The translations under genes and the position numbers were made by a program. Positions 1 through 6,760 of a DNA stretch of 9,746 nt are shown here, in pieces. Every line of letters starts with the position of its first letter. The stretch's first letter is position 1. Source of the stretch: an uncultured Clostridia bacterium (GTDB taxonomy: Bacteria; Bacillota; Clostridia; Christensenellales; UBA1242); contig CAKVNA010000023.1 of assembly GCA_934776915.1 (NCBI GenBank), positions 1 through 9,746 on the forward strand, given 5' to 3'. The notes under the pieces were generated by a model. That model did not search any database and had not been told where the DNA came from. It saw only the letters and a program-made list of their open reading frames with translations.

Positions 1-864
1 CACTGTAACTTGCTCAAATTTGCACACATCAAAAATTGCTTTTGTCATGCAAATTCCCGCAGCAAAAACATCGGCACGCTCTGACGAAATGCCTTTAACT
101 TTCTTTGTTTTGTCGATATCAAGTGTCTTTATCAGTTTGAAAATATCATCAAATTGAGAGTTTGTCATTGAATAGTTGTGAGCGATGTCAACTGGATATT
201 TTCTAAGTTTGCGAGAGAGTTTGCCAGCGTTCAAAAAGGCATTGCCCACGCCAACAAAACTGAATTCTGGGTCAATATCTCTAAGCCAATCAATTTCCCT
301 TATGCTTTCAGCAAATTTTTTGACCATAAGGTCGCAACCTTCGGCAACGCTTGCTGCCCCTTCCAAACTTTTTGCCACTTTATAAGAGCCAAATGGAATG
401 ACCACTTGATTTACAATATTTCTTCTATTATATTGCACAATTCGGGTTGAGCCGCCACTTACATTTACAATCACGCCCTTTGGAATGTCAAGAGTGTTTA
501 TAACCCCACAATAGAGGTTTGAAAGTTCCTCATCTTCCTCAAGAATTCTAAACTTAAAGCCCGTTATATTGTATATTTCGTCCAAAAAACTGCGATAGTT
601 TTTGAGGGTTTTTAGAGAGTGTGAGCCAACGGCATAAATATTTGTAACCTTGTTCACTTCACACATCATTCTAAACATTTTAAGAACGACCAACGCTTCG
701 CTGCTTCGTGCCATTCTCAAAAGTCCTTCCCCGTCAAAGTCGTCAACAATTTTGACTGGTTCGCTCATATCTTGAAACACAACATAATTGCCTTCTTGAT
801 TGAGATATGACAATGTAAGATTTATTTTTGTGCTTCCCAAATGAATTACTGCTAATTTTTCCAA
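1..864 (-). CDS. Ppx/GppA-family phosphatase-like protein, C-terminus cut by window edge
   Basis: This is an ASKHA-fold protein of the exopolyphosphatase/guanosine pentaphosphatase family. Ordinary members hydrolyse polyphosphate or pppGpp in the cytoplasm. I translated 288 residues from position 864 to the edge without a stop. That is almost a full two-lobed N-terminal module (about 300 residues), so little is missing unless an HD domain follows. Family landmarks in order are HLGSTK (8-13), VGSHSLK near 80, an acidic EEDEE stretch before LYCGV (109-121), VNVSGGSTR (133-141), IPFGSYK, VGVGNAF (204-210) and the late GI..ERADV block (258-266). The start is TTG at 864-862, chosen because AAAGGAG lies 8 bases upstream and no ATG is nearby. 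It lies 27 bases after the ferredoxin stop and in the same frame, so the two are probably co-transcribed. The usual Asp of DLGS is His8, and the usual Asp and Glu of DIGGGSTE are Asn134 and Arg141. Catalysis by the normal mechanism is therefore doubtful. Family membership is secure; activity is not. Confidence 0.88.
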   Translation of the reverse strand, partial: MEKLAVIHLGSTKINLTLSYLNQEGNYVVFQDMSEPVKIVDDFDGEGLLRMARSSEALVVLKMFRMMCEVNKVTNIYAVGSHSLKTLKNYRSFLDEIYNITGFKFRILEEDEELSNLYCGVINTLDIPKGVIVNVSGGSTRIVQYNRRNIVNQVVIPFGSYKVAKSLEGAASVAEGCDLMVKKFAESIREIDWLRDIDPEFSFVGVGNAFLNAGKLSRKLRKYPVDIAHNYSMTNSQFDDIFKLIKTLDIDKTKKVKGISSERADVFAAGICMTKAIFDVCKFEQVTV

Positions 865-891
865 AACAAAAACTCCTTTGCAGAAAACTGC

Positions 892-1059
892 TTATTTTTC
901 AATCTTGATTGCTTCCACTGGGCATATGCCTTCACAGGTGTGACAGCCGATGCAAATTTCGTCATCAATATGCGACTTGCCGTCAATCATCTTTATTGCT
1001 CCAACTGGGCAAACACCTTCGCAAGCGCCACAGCCGATACATTTTTCTTTATCAACCAT
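892..1059 (-). CDS. 2[4Fe-4S] bacterial-type ferredoxin
   Basis: This 55-residue cytoplasmic electron carrier has the classic clostridial ferredoxin layout of two CxxCxxCxxxCP motifs. The cysteines are 7, 10, 13 and 17 for the first and 36, 39, 42 and 46 for the second, each followed by a short V-x-A-I-K strand. The length matches free-standing ferredoxins of anaerobes that serve pyruvate:ferredoxin oxidoreductase, hydrogenases and similar enzymes. The start is the ATG at 1059-1057, because AAGGAG sits 7 bases upstream. An in-frame GTG at 1077 would place that ribosome site inside the gene, so I reject it. A good promoter (1083-1111) lies just upstream. The gene is first in a two-gene unit with the Ppx/GppA-like gene. 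The second cluster has His40 where Gly is common in the loop, which is a minor variation. Its redox partner cannot be read from the context. Confidence 0.95.
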   Translation of the reverse strand: MVDKEKCIGCGACEGVCPVGAIKMIDGKSHIDDEICIGCHTCEGICPVEAIKIEK

Positions 1060-1082
1060 TTTTTTACTCCTTATCACATTGT

Positions 1083-1111
1083 ATTTTACACGAAGTTTTG
1101 AAAGTTGTAAA
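1083..1111 (-). promoter_or_regulatory. Sigma-70/SigA-type promoter for the ferredoxin gene
   Basis: Reading on the minus strand, TTTACA (1111-1106) and TAAAAT (1088-1083) are separated by 17 bases, and a TG stands just before the -10 box. The predicted transcript start is near 1076, only a few bases before the AAGGAG site, so the leader would be very short. This is inferred from consensus only. Confidence 0.6.
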
Positions 1112-1246
1112 GAAAATTTGCGTCAAAGCGTGCAATTTCTAGCAATAAATATTGAAAAACCTTTAAATTTTGTTTGAAGGCAACAACTTTGAACAAAAAT
1201 ACCCAAGTCTTGTCTTCCCCTACAAAATATCACACAAATTAAAATT

Positions 1247-1268
1247 GTCAAGAAAAAATTTTCCTGAC
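1247..1268 (-). terminator. Hairpin, possible weak terminator after the TauE pair
   Basis: GTCAGGAAAA and TTTTCTTGAC (minus-strand reading) can pair over about 9-10 positions with one G-U wobble. The hairpin is followed by a T-containing but interrupted tail, AATTTTAATTT. It lies about 26 bases beyond the stop codon of the second TauE half. The stem is AT-rich and the loop is very short, so termination efficiency is uncertain. It could also work on the plus strand. Confidence 0.4.
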
Positions 1269-1293
1269 AACATTTATTTTTTAATATATTAGC

Positions 1294-1662
1294 CTATTTT
1301 GAATGATACTTTTTAAGATAACACACAAGTTCCACCGCCCCCATAATGAGTAAAAATGTTCCAAAGGTTATCTTTAAAACATGTTCGTCAATTCCCCTAA
1401 CACATAATGCCACAATCACAGCAAATGGCACTGCAATGCACGAGAATATAACCGCTGGAAAGACATCAACAAGCCCGTTCTTTATGTTGAAAATGAGGAC
1501 AATAAATGCCATGACGACAAAGGAAAAAACATTTATCAGTTGAGCCTCTTTTTGCCCCACTCCAATAAGCGACAACAGCGGAATAAGCACCGTTCCGCCA
1601 CCCAGTCCCAAAGCCCCCATAAGCCCCGTTACAAGCCCTAAAATAACAAATACAATCCACAT
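1294..1662 (-). CDS. TauE/SafE-family membrane protein, half-length (second of pair)
   Basis: This 122-residue integral membrane protein belongs to the TauE/SafE family, which exports sulfite, sulfoacetate or related organic anions, or is uncharacterised. Full-length members have about 240-260 residues built from two related halves. This protein is one half, with about four hydrophobic segments. The hallmark glycine turn is GLGGGTVLIP (19-28), followed by a QLINVFSF segment (about 41-48) that resembles the family's A-x-x-T/N motif. The start is the ATG at 1662-1660, with GTAAGGAG 5 bases upstream. The gene follows the other half-length protein by 45 bases and should be on the same transcript. 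The two probably assemble into one transporter, but that is inference. The substrate cannot be assigned. No cysteine or sulfur-metabolism genes are nearby to support sulfite. Confidence 0.85.
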   Translation of the reverse strand: MWIVFVILGLVTGLMGALGLGGGTVLIPLLSLIGVGQKEAQLINVFSFVVMAFIVLIFNIKNGLVDVFPAVIFSCIAVPFAVIVALCVRGIDEHVLKITFGTFLLIMGAVELVCYLKKYHSK

Positions 1663-1707
1663 TTTTTCTCCTTACTGGTTTAAAATTTACACTTTTTGCA
1701 AATTATC

Positions 1708-2070
1708 TTAAAAGAACATCTTTAGCCCTGAAGCAATAAGCACAAGAACGAAAAGAAAGTTTAGAAGTCTGTTGTTAATTTTCTTGAGAATAAAACTCCC
1801 CACAAGTCCGCCAACAAGCGACCCTATTGTGACAAGAATTCCAACATCGGTCTTAAATGGCAATGAAAAGAGATAAATAATGAGAGTTGGAATGCTTACA
1901 ATGGACATCACCATAACCGCCGTTGCATGAGAGGACTTGTCTTCCAATTTCAAAAGAGCCTTAAAAATTGGCACACATAACATACCTCCTCCACCCCCAA
2001 AAAGTCCATTTATTATGCCAACCAGCCCTGCACACACAAAAAAAATTATAGTTTTTTTCTTCTTGTCCAT
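1708..2070 (-). CDS. TauE/SafE-family membrane protein, half-length (first of pair)
   Basis: This 120-residue membrane protein starts with a basic KKKK stretch and has about four hydrophobic segments. It is again half the size of a standard TauE/SafE permease. It carries the signature glycine run GLFGGGGGMLCVP (22-34) and an HATAVMVMS segment (48-56) resembling the A-x-G-T-S region of the family. Both features are independent of those in the downstream partner, so each protein is a complete repeat unit rather than a fragment. The start ATG at 2070-2068 has no clear Shine-Dalgarno sequence; the upstream sequence is almost pure A/T. I could not assign a convincing promoter, although one must lie between here and the divergent surface-protein promoter. 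The second half-gene follows after 45 bases. A homomeric or heteromeric anion transporter is the best guess. Confidence 0.85.
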   Translation of the reverse strand: MDKKKKTIIFFVCAGLVGIINGLFGGGGGMLCVPIFKALLKLEDKSSHATAVMVMSIVSIPTLIIYLFSLPFKTDVGILVTIGSLVGGLVGSFILKKINNRLLNFLFVLVLIASGLKMFF

Positions 2071-2131
2071 AATTCTATTATGTTAATTTACTAGAAAAAT
2101 ATTTTATATAATAATATTTAACAAAAATTGA

Positions 2132-2160
2132 TTGCATTTTTCGCCCAGTTATTATATAAT
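2132..2160 (+). promoter_or_regulatory. Strong SigA-type promoter of the surface-protein gene
   Basis: TTGCAT (2132-2137) and a perfect TATAAT (2155-2160) are separated by 17 bases. The predicted transcript start is near 2167, which leaves a 5' leader of about 78 bases. This is the best promoter match in the window and drives a single-gene unit that ends at the terminator at 5469-5504. Confidence 0.75.
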
Positions 2161-2170
2161 GCAAGAGTTA

Positions 2171-2219
2171 TGAGTTTCATTTCAACTCAACAATAGAAAA
2201 TGAGCCTATAATTTGGCTC
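2171..2219 (+). promoter_or_regulatory. Two small hairpins in the 5' leader of the surface-protein mRNA
   Basis: Hairpin A pairs TGAGTT (2171-2176) with AACTCA (2184-2189) around a 7-base loop. Hairpin B pairs GAGCC (2202-2206) with GGCTC (2215-2219) around an 8-base loop. Both lie between the predicted transcript start and the ribosome site AAGAAGG (2232-2238), which stays unpaired. A second GAGTT at 2165-2169 could replace the left arm of hairpin A. They may stabilise the mRNA or regulate it; no known riboswitch class is recognised. Confidence 0.4.
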
Positions 2220-2244
2220 GACAATATAGTAAAGAAGGTCATTT

Positions 2245-5200
2245 ATGAAACACAATCTCGGAAAAACTAAAAAAACACTTGTGGCCCTTGCACTTTCTGC
2301 AACATGTGTTTTGTCTGGCGTGCCAATGCTTAGATATTCTCACCCAAATGTGCAAGCAGCATACTATCAATCTGTAAAAACCGACATAATCAAAAATGGA
2401 GATTTTAAGACAAAAACAGATAGGGGCGAAAACTTCCCTGCTTCTGTTGACGGAAACAACTGGACAGTCACTGTGCCAGAAGATGTTTCATGCGGCGTCA
2501 TTGATACAAGCAGTTCAAACAGTTATGGACTGGCAAACAAGCCAAAGCCATCAACAAACATTTCCGACCCAGATAACTATATCCTCATGTTCCGTGGCGC
2601 AAGCAATGCAACTGGACAAACAAGCGGATATGTTACAAGCGACTCTGCAACCCTTGAAGCAGATAAGTTTTATGAAATAAGTGTATATGCAATGACACAA
2701 GGCAACGGGTCTGGCACTATCTATTCCCCAGAACTTGATATGTCACTCAATGTCACAACAAGCGAATGGAGCAAATACACCCTTTATGTCCAAACAGATT
2801 CTTTTGAAGCAAAGAGTTTCACTTTGCAACTCAAATTTAAAAAAGGCAACAATGCTGGGGCTGTGTTTTATGACCACATCGTAGTTTCAGAAGTGGCAGA
2901 AGCAGACTATCTTGATGCAGCAAATGCTGGCACAAGTGCAAAAAAGAGTTTCCAAAGAACTGCCCTCACCTCTTTTAAGAACTCCGACTTTGAACAAGAC
3001 CTTGACTTCTGGACAGTGAAAGGCGGGAACGGAGCAAGTGATATTTATGTAAACACAAAAGACTACATCAATTCACAAATCAACTCTATTTTTGAAACGA
3101 CTGGCAACAATGCAGATGTTTTTGACGGAAATGCCTCAACAAGCAAATCTTTGTTCTTTGTAAACAGTGCCGCTGTTGCAGAAGCAAAAACAATTTCATC
3201 TGTCACAGACGACAAAGACGCTGCGAAAGACAACACTCTTACAATTTATCAACATGGAATTTACAGATTGTCATTTGTTTTGAAAACAGGCGGTGATACA
3301 TCTGGACTTACTGCAACCCTAACACCAATGAATGAAAAGCTTGCTTCAAAAGCAATCACTCAATCTTCCCTAAAAGGATCTTCAAGCACAGATGCAAGAA
3401 ACGGCTTCTCTGTTGTAAGTTTCTACATTAAGGGCAGCAGCGAAAGTGATGAAAAAGTTTCTCTTAAATTGTCACTTGGAACAGAAAAAGGCTGGGCTGT
3501 TGTGGATAACATTGTTTTGGAAGCCATAACATCAAGCGAACTATCTTCAAAGACTTCTTCATCAAACACTCTTGATTTGTCCAGCATGACAGACACTTCA
3601 AGCATCAAAAATGGTCAATTCAACTTTGCAACTATTGATTCCCTTTCAAACAGTTACACAATAGGCACAGACGGCTCAATAGTTATGAACTATCCTCTCG
3701 TTCCAACCAGTTGGACAGTTTCAAAATCTACTTCAGAAACACTTTCCAGCGGAATTGTTAGAGTTGGACACTTCCTTGCTGACGGTTCAAGAAATCCACA
3801 AGACAGATACAGCACAATAACAAACCCAGGTGCAAACTACGCTTTCTACAGAGATTTCTACAATCTTAACAAAGGCGATTATTCAGAAGACACAGAAAAT
3901 GTCCTTATGGTCAGAAGCTCAACTTCAGAAGATGTTTCCTACACAAGCAGTGCAGTCACAGTTTCTTCAAACAGCAAGTCAAGCCAGAGCAAAGTTACAT
4001 TCTTTGTTGGCGTAAGCACTTACAAAAATGCAAAAGCATATGTAAAATTTGTGGATAGCAACAACAAAACTCTTGCAATTTTTGACAATATCAACACAAA
4101 CGGCGAATGGAAGCAACTTTACTTCTATCTTACAAACGGCATTTCATCAACAGATGTAAAAATGGTTGTTGGCGTTCATGGAAACGCAAGCGAAGCACAA
4201 GCAGCATTCTTCGATTGTGCAGGTTATCTTTCTTCAGAAAAGACCATTGCAAACTCAACAAGCCTTTCCGTCAATCTTTATGAAAATAATTTTGACACAG
4301 CAAGAATGGACGGAAATAAAAGATCACAAGACGCACTTGGCTTTGACATAACAAAAATTTCAAACAAAAACGAATGTTCAGCAAAAATTTATAACAAACT
4401 TGATTATCCAGACCTTCCAATAAGAAAGTCATCAACATCAGTTTTGACACTTCACAACACTTTTGAAAACAGTTATCAAACCATCGCAACAAGTTACACC
4501 TATTCCCTCAAAAAAGGAAGTTATTACAAATTCTGTGCTTGGATAAGAACTGACGAATTATCAACTGACGGTGCTGGCAGAATGGAAGTTGTTACGCTTG
4601 ACTCTGACGGAAATATTGTTGAAGACGAAGAAAACACAAATATCTTCAAAAAGATAGTTACCCCAGAAGTGGAAGAAGATGACGAAGAAAATGGCTACAA
4701 ACTCTATACAATTTATCTTCTTGCAGAAGCCGACCAAAATGTAAAACTCCTATTCTCTCTTGGAACTTCTGAAAAACCAGCAACAGGAAAGATGTATATT
4801 GACAGTTACACAGTTACGGACGTTGACACAAACGAATATGCAGGCAAGACATATGACGAATATACAATCGTTTCCAAAGTGGTTGAAAAAGCAGAAGAAA
4901 CAAAGAAAGACGAAACAACAGAACATTCCCACTCCGCTGATGTAAACATTTGGATTATTGCTTCTTCCCTTCTTCTTGTTGTAGCACTTGGCTTCGCTAT
5001 TGCGGGATATATCCTAAGGCGTGTTCCTAAAAAGCAAAAGCATGAAAAGACAAAGAAAGCAGATTACAAGAAATCTCCAAAAGCAATCAACGAAAAGCAA
5101 ATTAAAGCAGACCTTAAATCAAAAAGAGAAAATAGTCTTGAAAGTCTTAACACTCAACTTGCTTCCCTTCAAGAAGAATATGACAGCATAAAAGCTGAGT

Positions 5201-5460
5201 ATGAATCAAAATCTACAGGTGACGAAGCAATTGATGGAAAACTTTATAGCGAATATGCCAAAAAACTTAACAAAGTTAAAGATAGAATGGAATATTTGCA
5301 ATCTGCAGTGACCTATCTTCAAAGCAATCAAAACATCAAATCAAGCGAAAGGTCAGAAATCAAAAGCAAGAAAAAGCAAGTTGAAAAAGAATTTAACGCT
5401 TTGAAAAATCCTAAAGAAACAAAAAATGAAGATAAGCCTCAAGGCAAAAAGAAAAGATAA
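2245..5460 (+). CDS. Large surface protein: four CBM4/9-like modules, one TM helix, cytoplasmic coiled-coil tail
   Basis: This 1071-residue cell-surface protein matches no specific named protein I know. Residues 1-38 form a signal peptide (KTKK, then a hydrophobic core, likely cut at VQA/A). Four beta-sandwich-like modules follow, at about 46-215, 243-428, 453-660 and 677-862. Each opens with an N-x-D/Q-F-type motif (NGDF 51, NSDF 246, NGQF 456, NNFD 681). Each closes with a hydrophobic-Asp strand (FYDHIVV 208, VVDNIVL 419, FFDC 655, YIDSY 851). These edges are typical of CBM4/9 and galactose-binding-like domains. A Lys/Glu spacer leads to a transmembrane helix (902-924). A 147-residue cytoplasmic tail then contains a basic patch and two heptad helices (965-986 and 1001-1025). 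The start ATG has AAGAAGG 6 bases upstream. No LPXTG motif or catalytic domain is visible. Binding of glycans or envelope polymers is inferred. Confidence 0.9.
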   Translation: MKHNLGKTKKTLVALALSATCVLSGVPMLRYSHPNVQAAYYQSVKTDIIKNGDFKTKTDRGENFPASVDGNNWTVTVPEDVSCGVIDTSSSNSYGLANKPKPSTNISDPDNYILMFRGASNATGQTSGYVTSDSATLEADKFYEISVYAMTQGNGSGTIYSPELDMSLNVTTSEWSKYTLYVQTDSFEAKSFTLQLKFKKGNNAGAVFYDHIVVSEVAEADYLDAANAGTSAKKSFQRTALTSFKNSDFEQDLDFWTVKGGNGASDIYVNTKDYINSQINSIFETTGNNADVFDGNASTSKSLFFVNSAAVAEAKTISSVTDDKDAAKDNTLTIYQHGIYRLSFVLKTGGDTSGLTATLTPMNEKLASKAITQSSLKGSSSTDARNGFSVVSFYIKGSSESDEKVSLKLSLGTEKGWAVVDNIVLEAITSSELSSKTSSSNTLDLSSMTDTSSIKNGQFNFATIDSLSNSYTIGTDGSIVMNYPLVPTSWTVSKSTSETLSSGIVRVGHFLADGSRNPQDRYSTITNPGANYAFYRDFYNLNKGDYSEDTENVLMVRSSTSEDVSYTSSAVTVSSNSKSSQSKVTFFVGVSTYKNAKAYVKFVDSNNKTLAIFDNINTNGEWKQLYFYLTNGISSTDVKMVVGVHGNASEAQAAFFDCAGYLSSEKTIANSTSLSVNLYENNFDTARMDGNKRSQDALGFDITKISNKNECSAKIYNKLDYPDLPIRKSSTSVLTLHNTFENSYQTIATSYTYSLKKGSYYKFCAWIRTDELSTDGAGRMEVVTLDSDGNIVEDEENTNIFKKIVTPEVEEDDEENGYKLYTIYLLAEADQNVKLLFSLGTSEKPATGKMYIDSYTVTDVDTNEYAGKTYDEYTIVSKVVEKAEETKKDETTEHSHSADVNIWIIASSLLLVVALGFAIAGYILRRVPKKQKHEKTKKADYKKSPKAINEKQIKADLKSKRENSLESLNTQLASLQEEYDSIKAEYESKSTGDEAIDGKLYSEYAKKLNKVKDRMEYLQSAVTYLQSNQNIKSSERSEIKSKKKQVEKEFNALKNPKETKNEDKPQGKKKR

Positions 5461-5468
5461 TAACTGAT

Positions 5469-5504
5469 ACAAAAAAATCTCACAAAACTGTGAGATTTTT
5501 TTGT
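5469..5504. terminator. Strong bidirectional intrinsic terminator
   Basis: A perfect 16-bp stem (5469-5484 with 5489-5504) closes on a 4-base AAAC loop. Its core is ATCTCACA/TGTGAGAT flanked by A7 and T7. It starts 8 bases after the surface-protein stop. The A-tract and T-tract arms make it usable on both strands, so it can also end the convergent acetyltransferase transcript, whose stop codon is at 5618. Confidence 0.9.
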
Positions 5505-5617
5505 TTATTATATATTCAAATTCTACACTTGATTTTTTATTTTATATGAAAATGTAATCAATTATATGTTTAGCAAATATTCTAACTTCTTTCAACACAA
5601 TTTAGATATATAATCAA

Positions 5618-6739
5618 TCAAATCTTCTTAATATAACTTCTGCGTCTTTTGTGTTGAATATAGTCAAACACACTCCATTGTCCTTGAATTCTTGTGTTGT
5701 CTTCAAGCATAAGGTTTGTTTCGGCATAATCTATGTTCTTTTCAATCATTCCGTGAATGAGGTGCGACACGATCATTGCATTGACACCTTTGTTCTGATA
5801 CTCTGGTCTTATTGCAATAAGCCCCAAGTCAATGCTCTTTGGCTTTTTAATTTGCTTTAACATTCTGAAAATGCCAAATGGCAAAATCTTTCCCTTACTC
5901 TTGTTGACAGATTCTGAAAGCGATGGGAAAACAAGCCCAAATGCTACAAGTTTGCCTTCTTCGTTTGTAATCCCGACCAAGAAATCTTTGTTCAAGATAA
6001 GTCCAAATTGTGAAATAAGTGAGTCCTTCATTTTGTCCGAAAATGGAACAACTCCATAAAGTGGCGAATATGCTGCATCCAAAACATCAAAGAATTGGTC
6101 TTTGTAGTTATCCACAAACCACTTTATGCTTGGTGGAGTGATAAGATTGAGTTTGTATCTTTTTGCCACTGCTTCTGCAATTCTGTCCACTCTTTCATTT
6201 GGTTCTTTTGGTGCAAAAATTCTATATTCCACCCAGTCAACCTCTTTCTTAAAGCCATTGTCTTCAATAAGTTTGCCATAATAGTCAAAGTTGTATTGTT
6301 CCTCAAATGTTGACATTTGGTCAAAGCCTTCAATAAGCAAACCTTCTCTGTCAAGGTCGTTGTAGCCCATTGGCCCATGCACTGTTGTCATACCCTCTGA
6401 TTTTGCCCAACTTTCCACTGCATCAAACAAAGCCTTTGCCACTTCCCCGTCATTTATGCAATCAAAACGAGAAAATCTTGCACGCTTTTCGTTGACTTTT
6501 TCATTGTATAACTTTTGAATAATGCCAGCAATTCTGCCAACAAGCTTTTTATCTTTATATGCCAAAAAGCACTTGACTGAACAATCATGATAAGACTCAT
6601 TTTTGTCTGGGTCAAATTTGTTTACTTCATCTATGTTTAAAAATGGCACAAAATTTTTGTTACCTTTGTAAAGTTTGTGTGGATAATTTACAAACTTTTT
6701 TATATCACTTTTTGTTTTAACTTCTTTTATTGTTATCAT
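5618..6739 (-). CDS. GNAT-like acetyltransferase of the YghO type
   Basis: This 373-residue cytoplasmic protein resembles the YghO-like family, proteins of about 370 residues annotated as N-acetyltransferases whose substrate I do not know. The N-terminal half has the family opening ITIKEVKTKSDIKKF, a YKGN..FVP segment (about 25-32), VGRIAGI (67-73) and the block HGPMGYNDLDREG (121-133). The C-terminal GNAT-like half has IAIRPEYQNKGVNAM (308-322), equivalent to motif A but with Asn where the second Gly usually stands, and then ETNLMLEDNT (340-349). I use the ATG at 6739. An in-frame TTG at 6790 would place the promoter's TATAAT inside the gene and has no ribosome site, whereas the ATG has AGG 6 bases upstream. 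The gene lies downstream of the LysM gene and has its own promoter. It converges on the surface-protein gene across a shared terminator. Confidence 0.82.
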   Translation of the reverse strand: MITIKEVKTKSDIKKFVNYPHKLYKGNKNFVPFLNIDEVNKFDPDKNESYHDCSVKCFLAYKDKKLVGRIAGIIQKLYNEKVNEKRARFSRFDCINDGEVAKALFDAVESWAKSEGMTTVHGPMGYNDLDREGLLIEGFDQMSTFEEQYNFDYYGKLIEDNGFKKEVDWVEYRIFAPKEPNERVDRIAEAVAKRYKLNLITPPSIKWFVDNYKDQFFDVLDAAYSPLYGVVPFSDKMKDSLISQFGLILNKDFLVGITNEEGKLVAFGLVFPSLSESVNKSKGKILPFGIFRMLKQIKKPKSIDLGLIAIRPEYQNKGVNAMIVSHLIHGMIEKNIDYAETNLMLEDNTRIQGQWSVFDYIQHKRRRSYIKKI

Positions 6740-6760
6740 CTGAAACCTAACCTTGGAGTT

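Noticed and set aside
178..450. Plus-strand 90-codon open frame at the left end
   Set aside because: It is antisense to the Ppx/GppA-like gene, which shows family motifs throughout. The plus-strand translation has no recognisable domain, and no convincing ribosome site was seen.
1060..1077. Six-residue N-terminal extension of the ferredoxin from a GTG at 1077
   Set aside because: It would encode the AAGGAG ribosome site itself. The ATG at 1059 is ideally spaced from that site and gives the normal ferredoxin length.
1082..1293. Possible RNA gene in the ferredoxin-TauE spacer
   Set aside because: No cloverleaf, conserved tRNA box or strong extended stem was found. Beyond the ferredoxin promoter and the weak hairpin at 1247-1268, the spacer shows nothing I can support.
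1663..1707. TauE halves as one gene split by a nonsense mutation
   Set aside because: The two frames are in register, but there are at least two in-frame stops (1708-1710 and 1687-1689) in the gap. The second gene has its own GTAAGGAG site and ATG, and each half is a complete repeat unit.
2245..2310. Lipoprotein signal (Cys21 in the signal peptide of the surface protein)
   Set aside because: The residues before Cys21 are S-A-T, which lack the Leu/Val at -3 and Gly/Ala/Ser at -1 of a lipobox. The hydrophobic core also continues past the cysteine, and a better cleavage site follows at VQA/A.
4750..4945. Overlapping plus and minus short frames near the C-terminal part of the surface protein
   Set aside because: Both are low-complexity shadow translations of the Lys/Glu-rich spacer and transmembrane approach, with no ribosome sites or family features.
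6124..6378. Minus-strand 84-codon frame inside the acetyltransferase region
   Set aside because: It overlaps the conserved acetyltransferase coding frame, has no domain and is a shifted-frame shadow.
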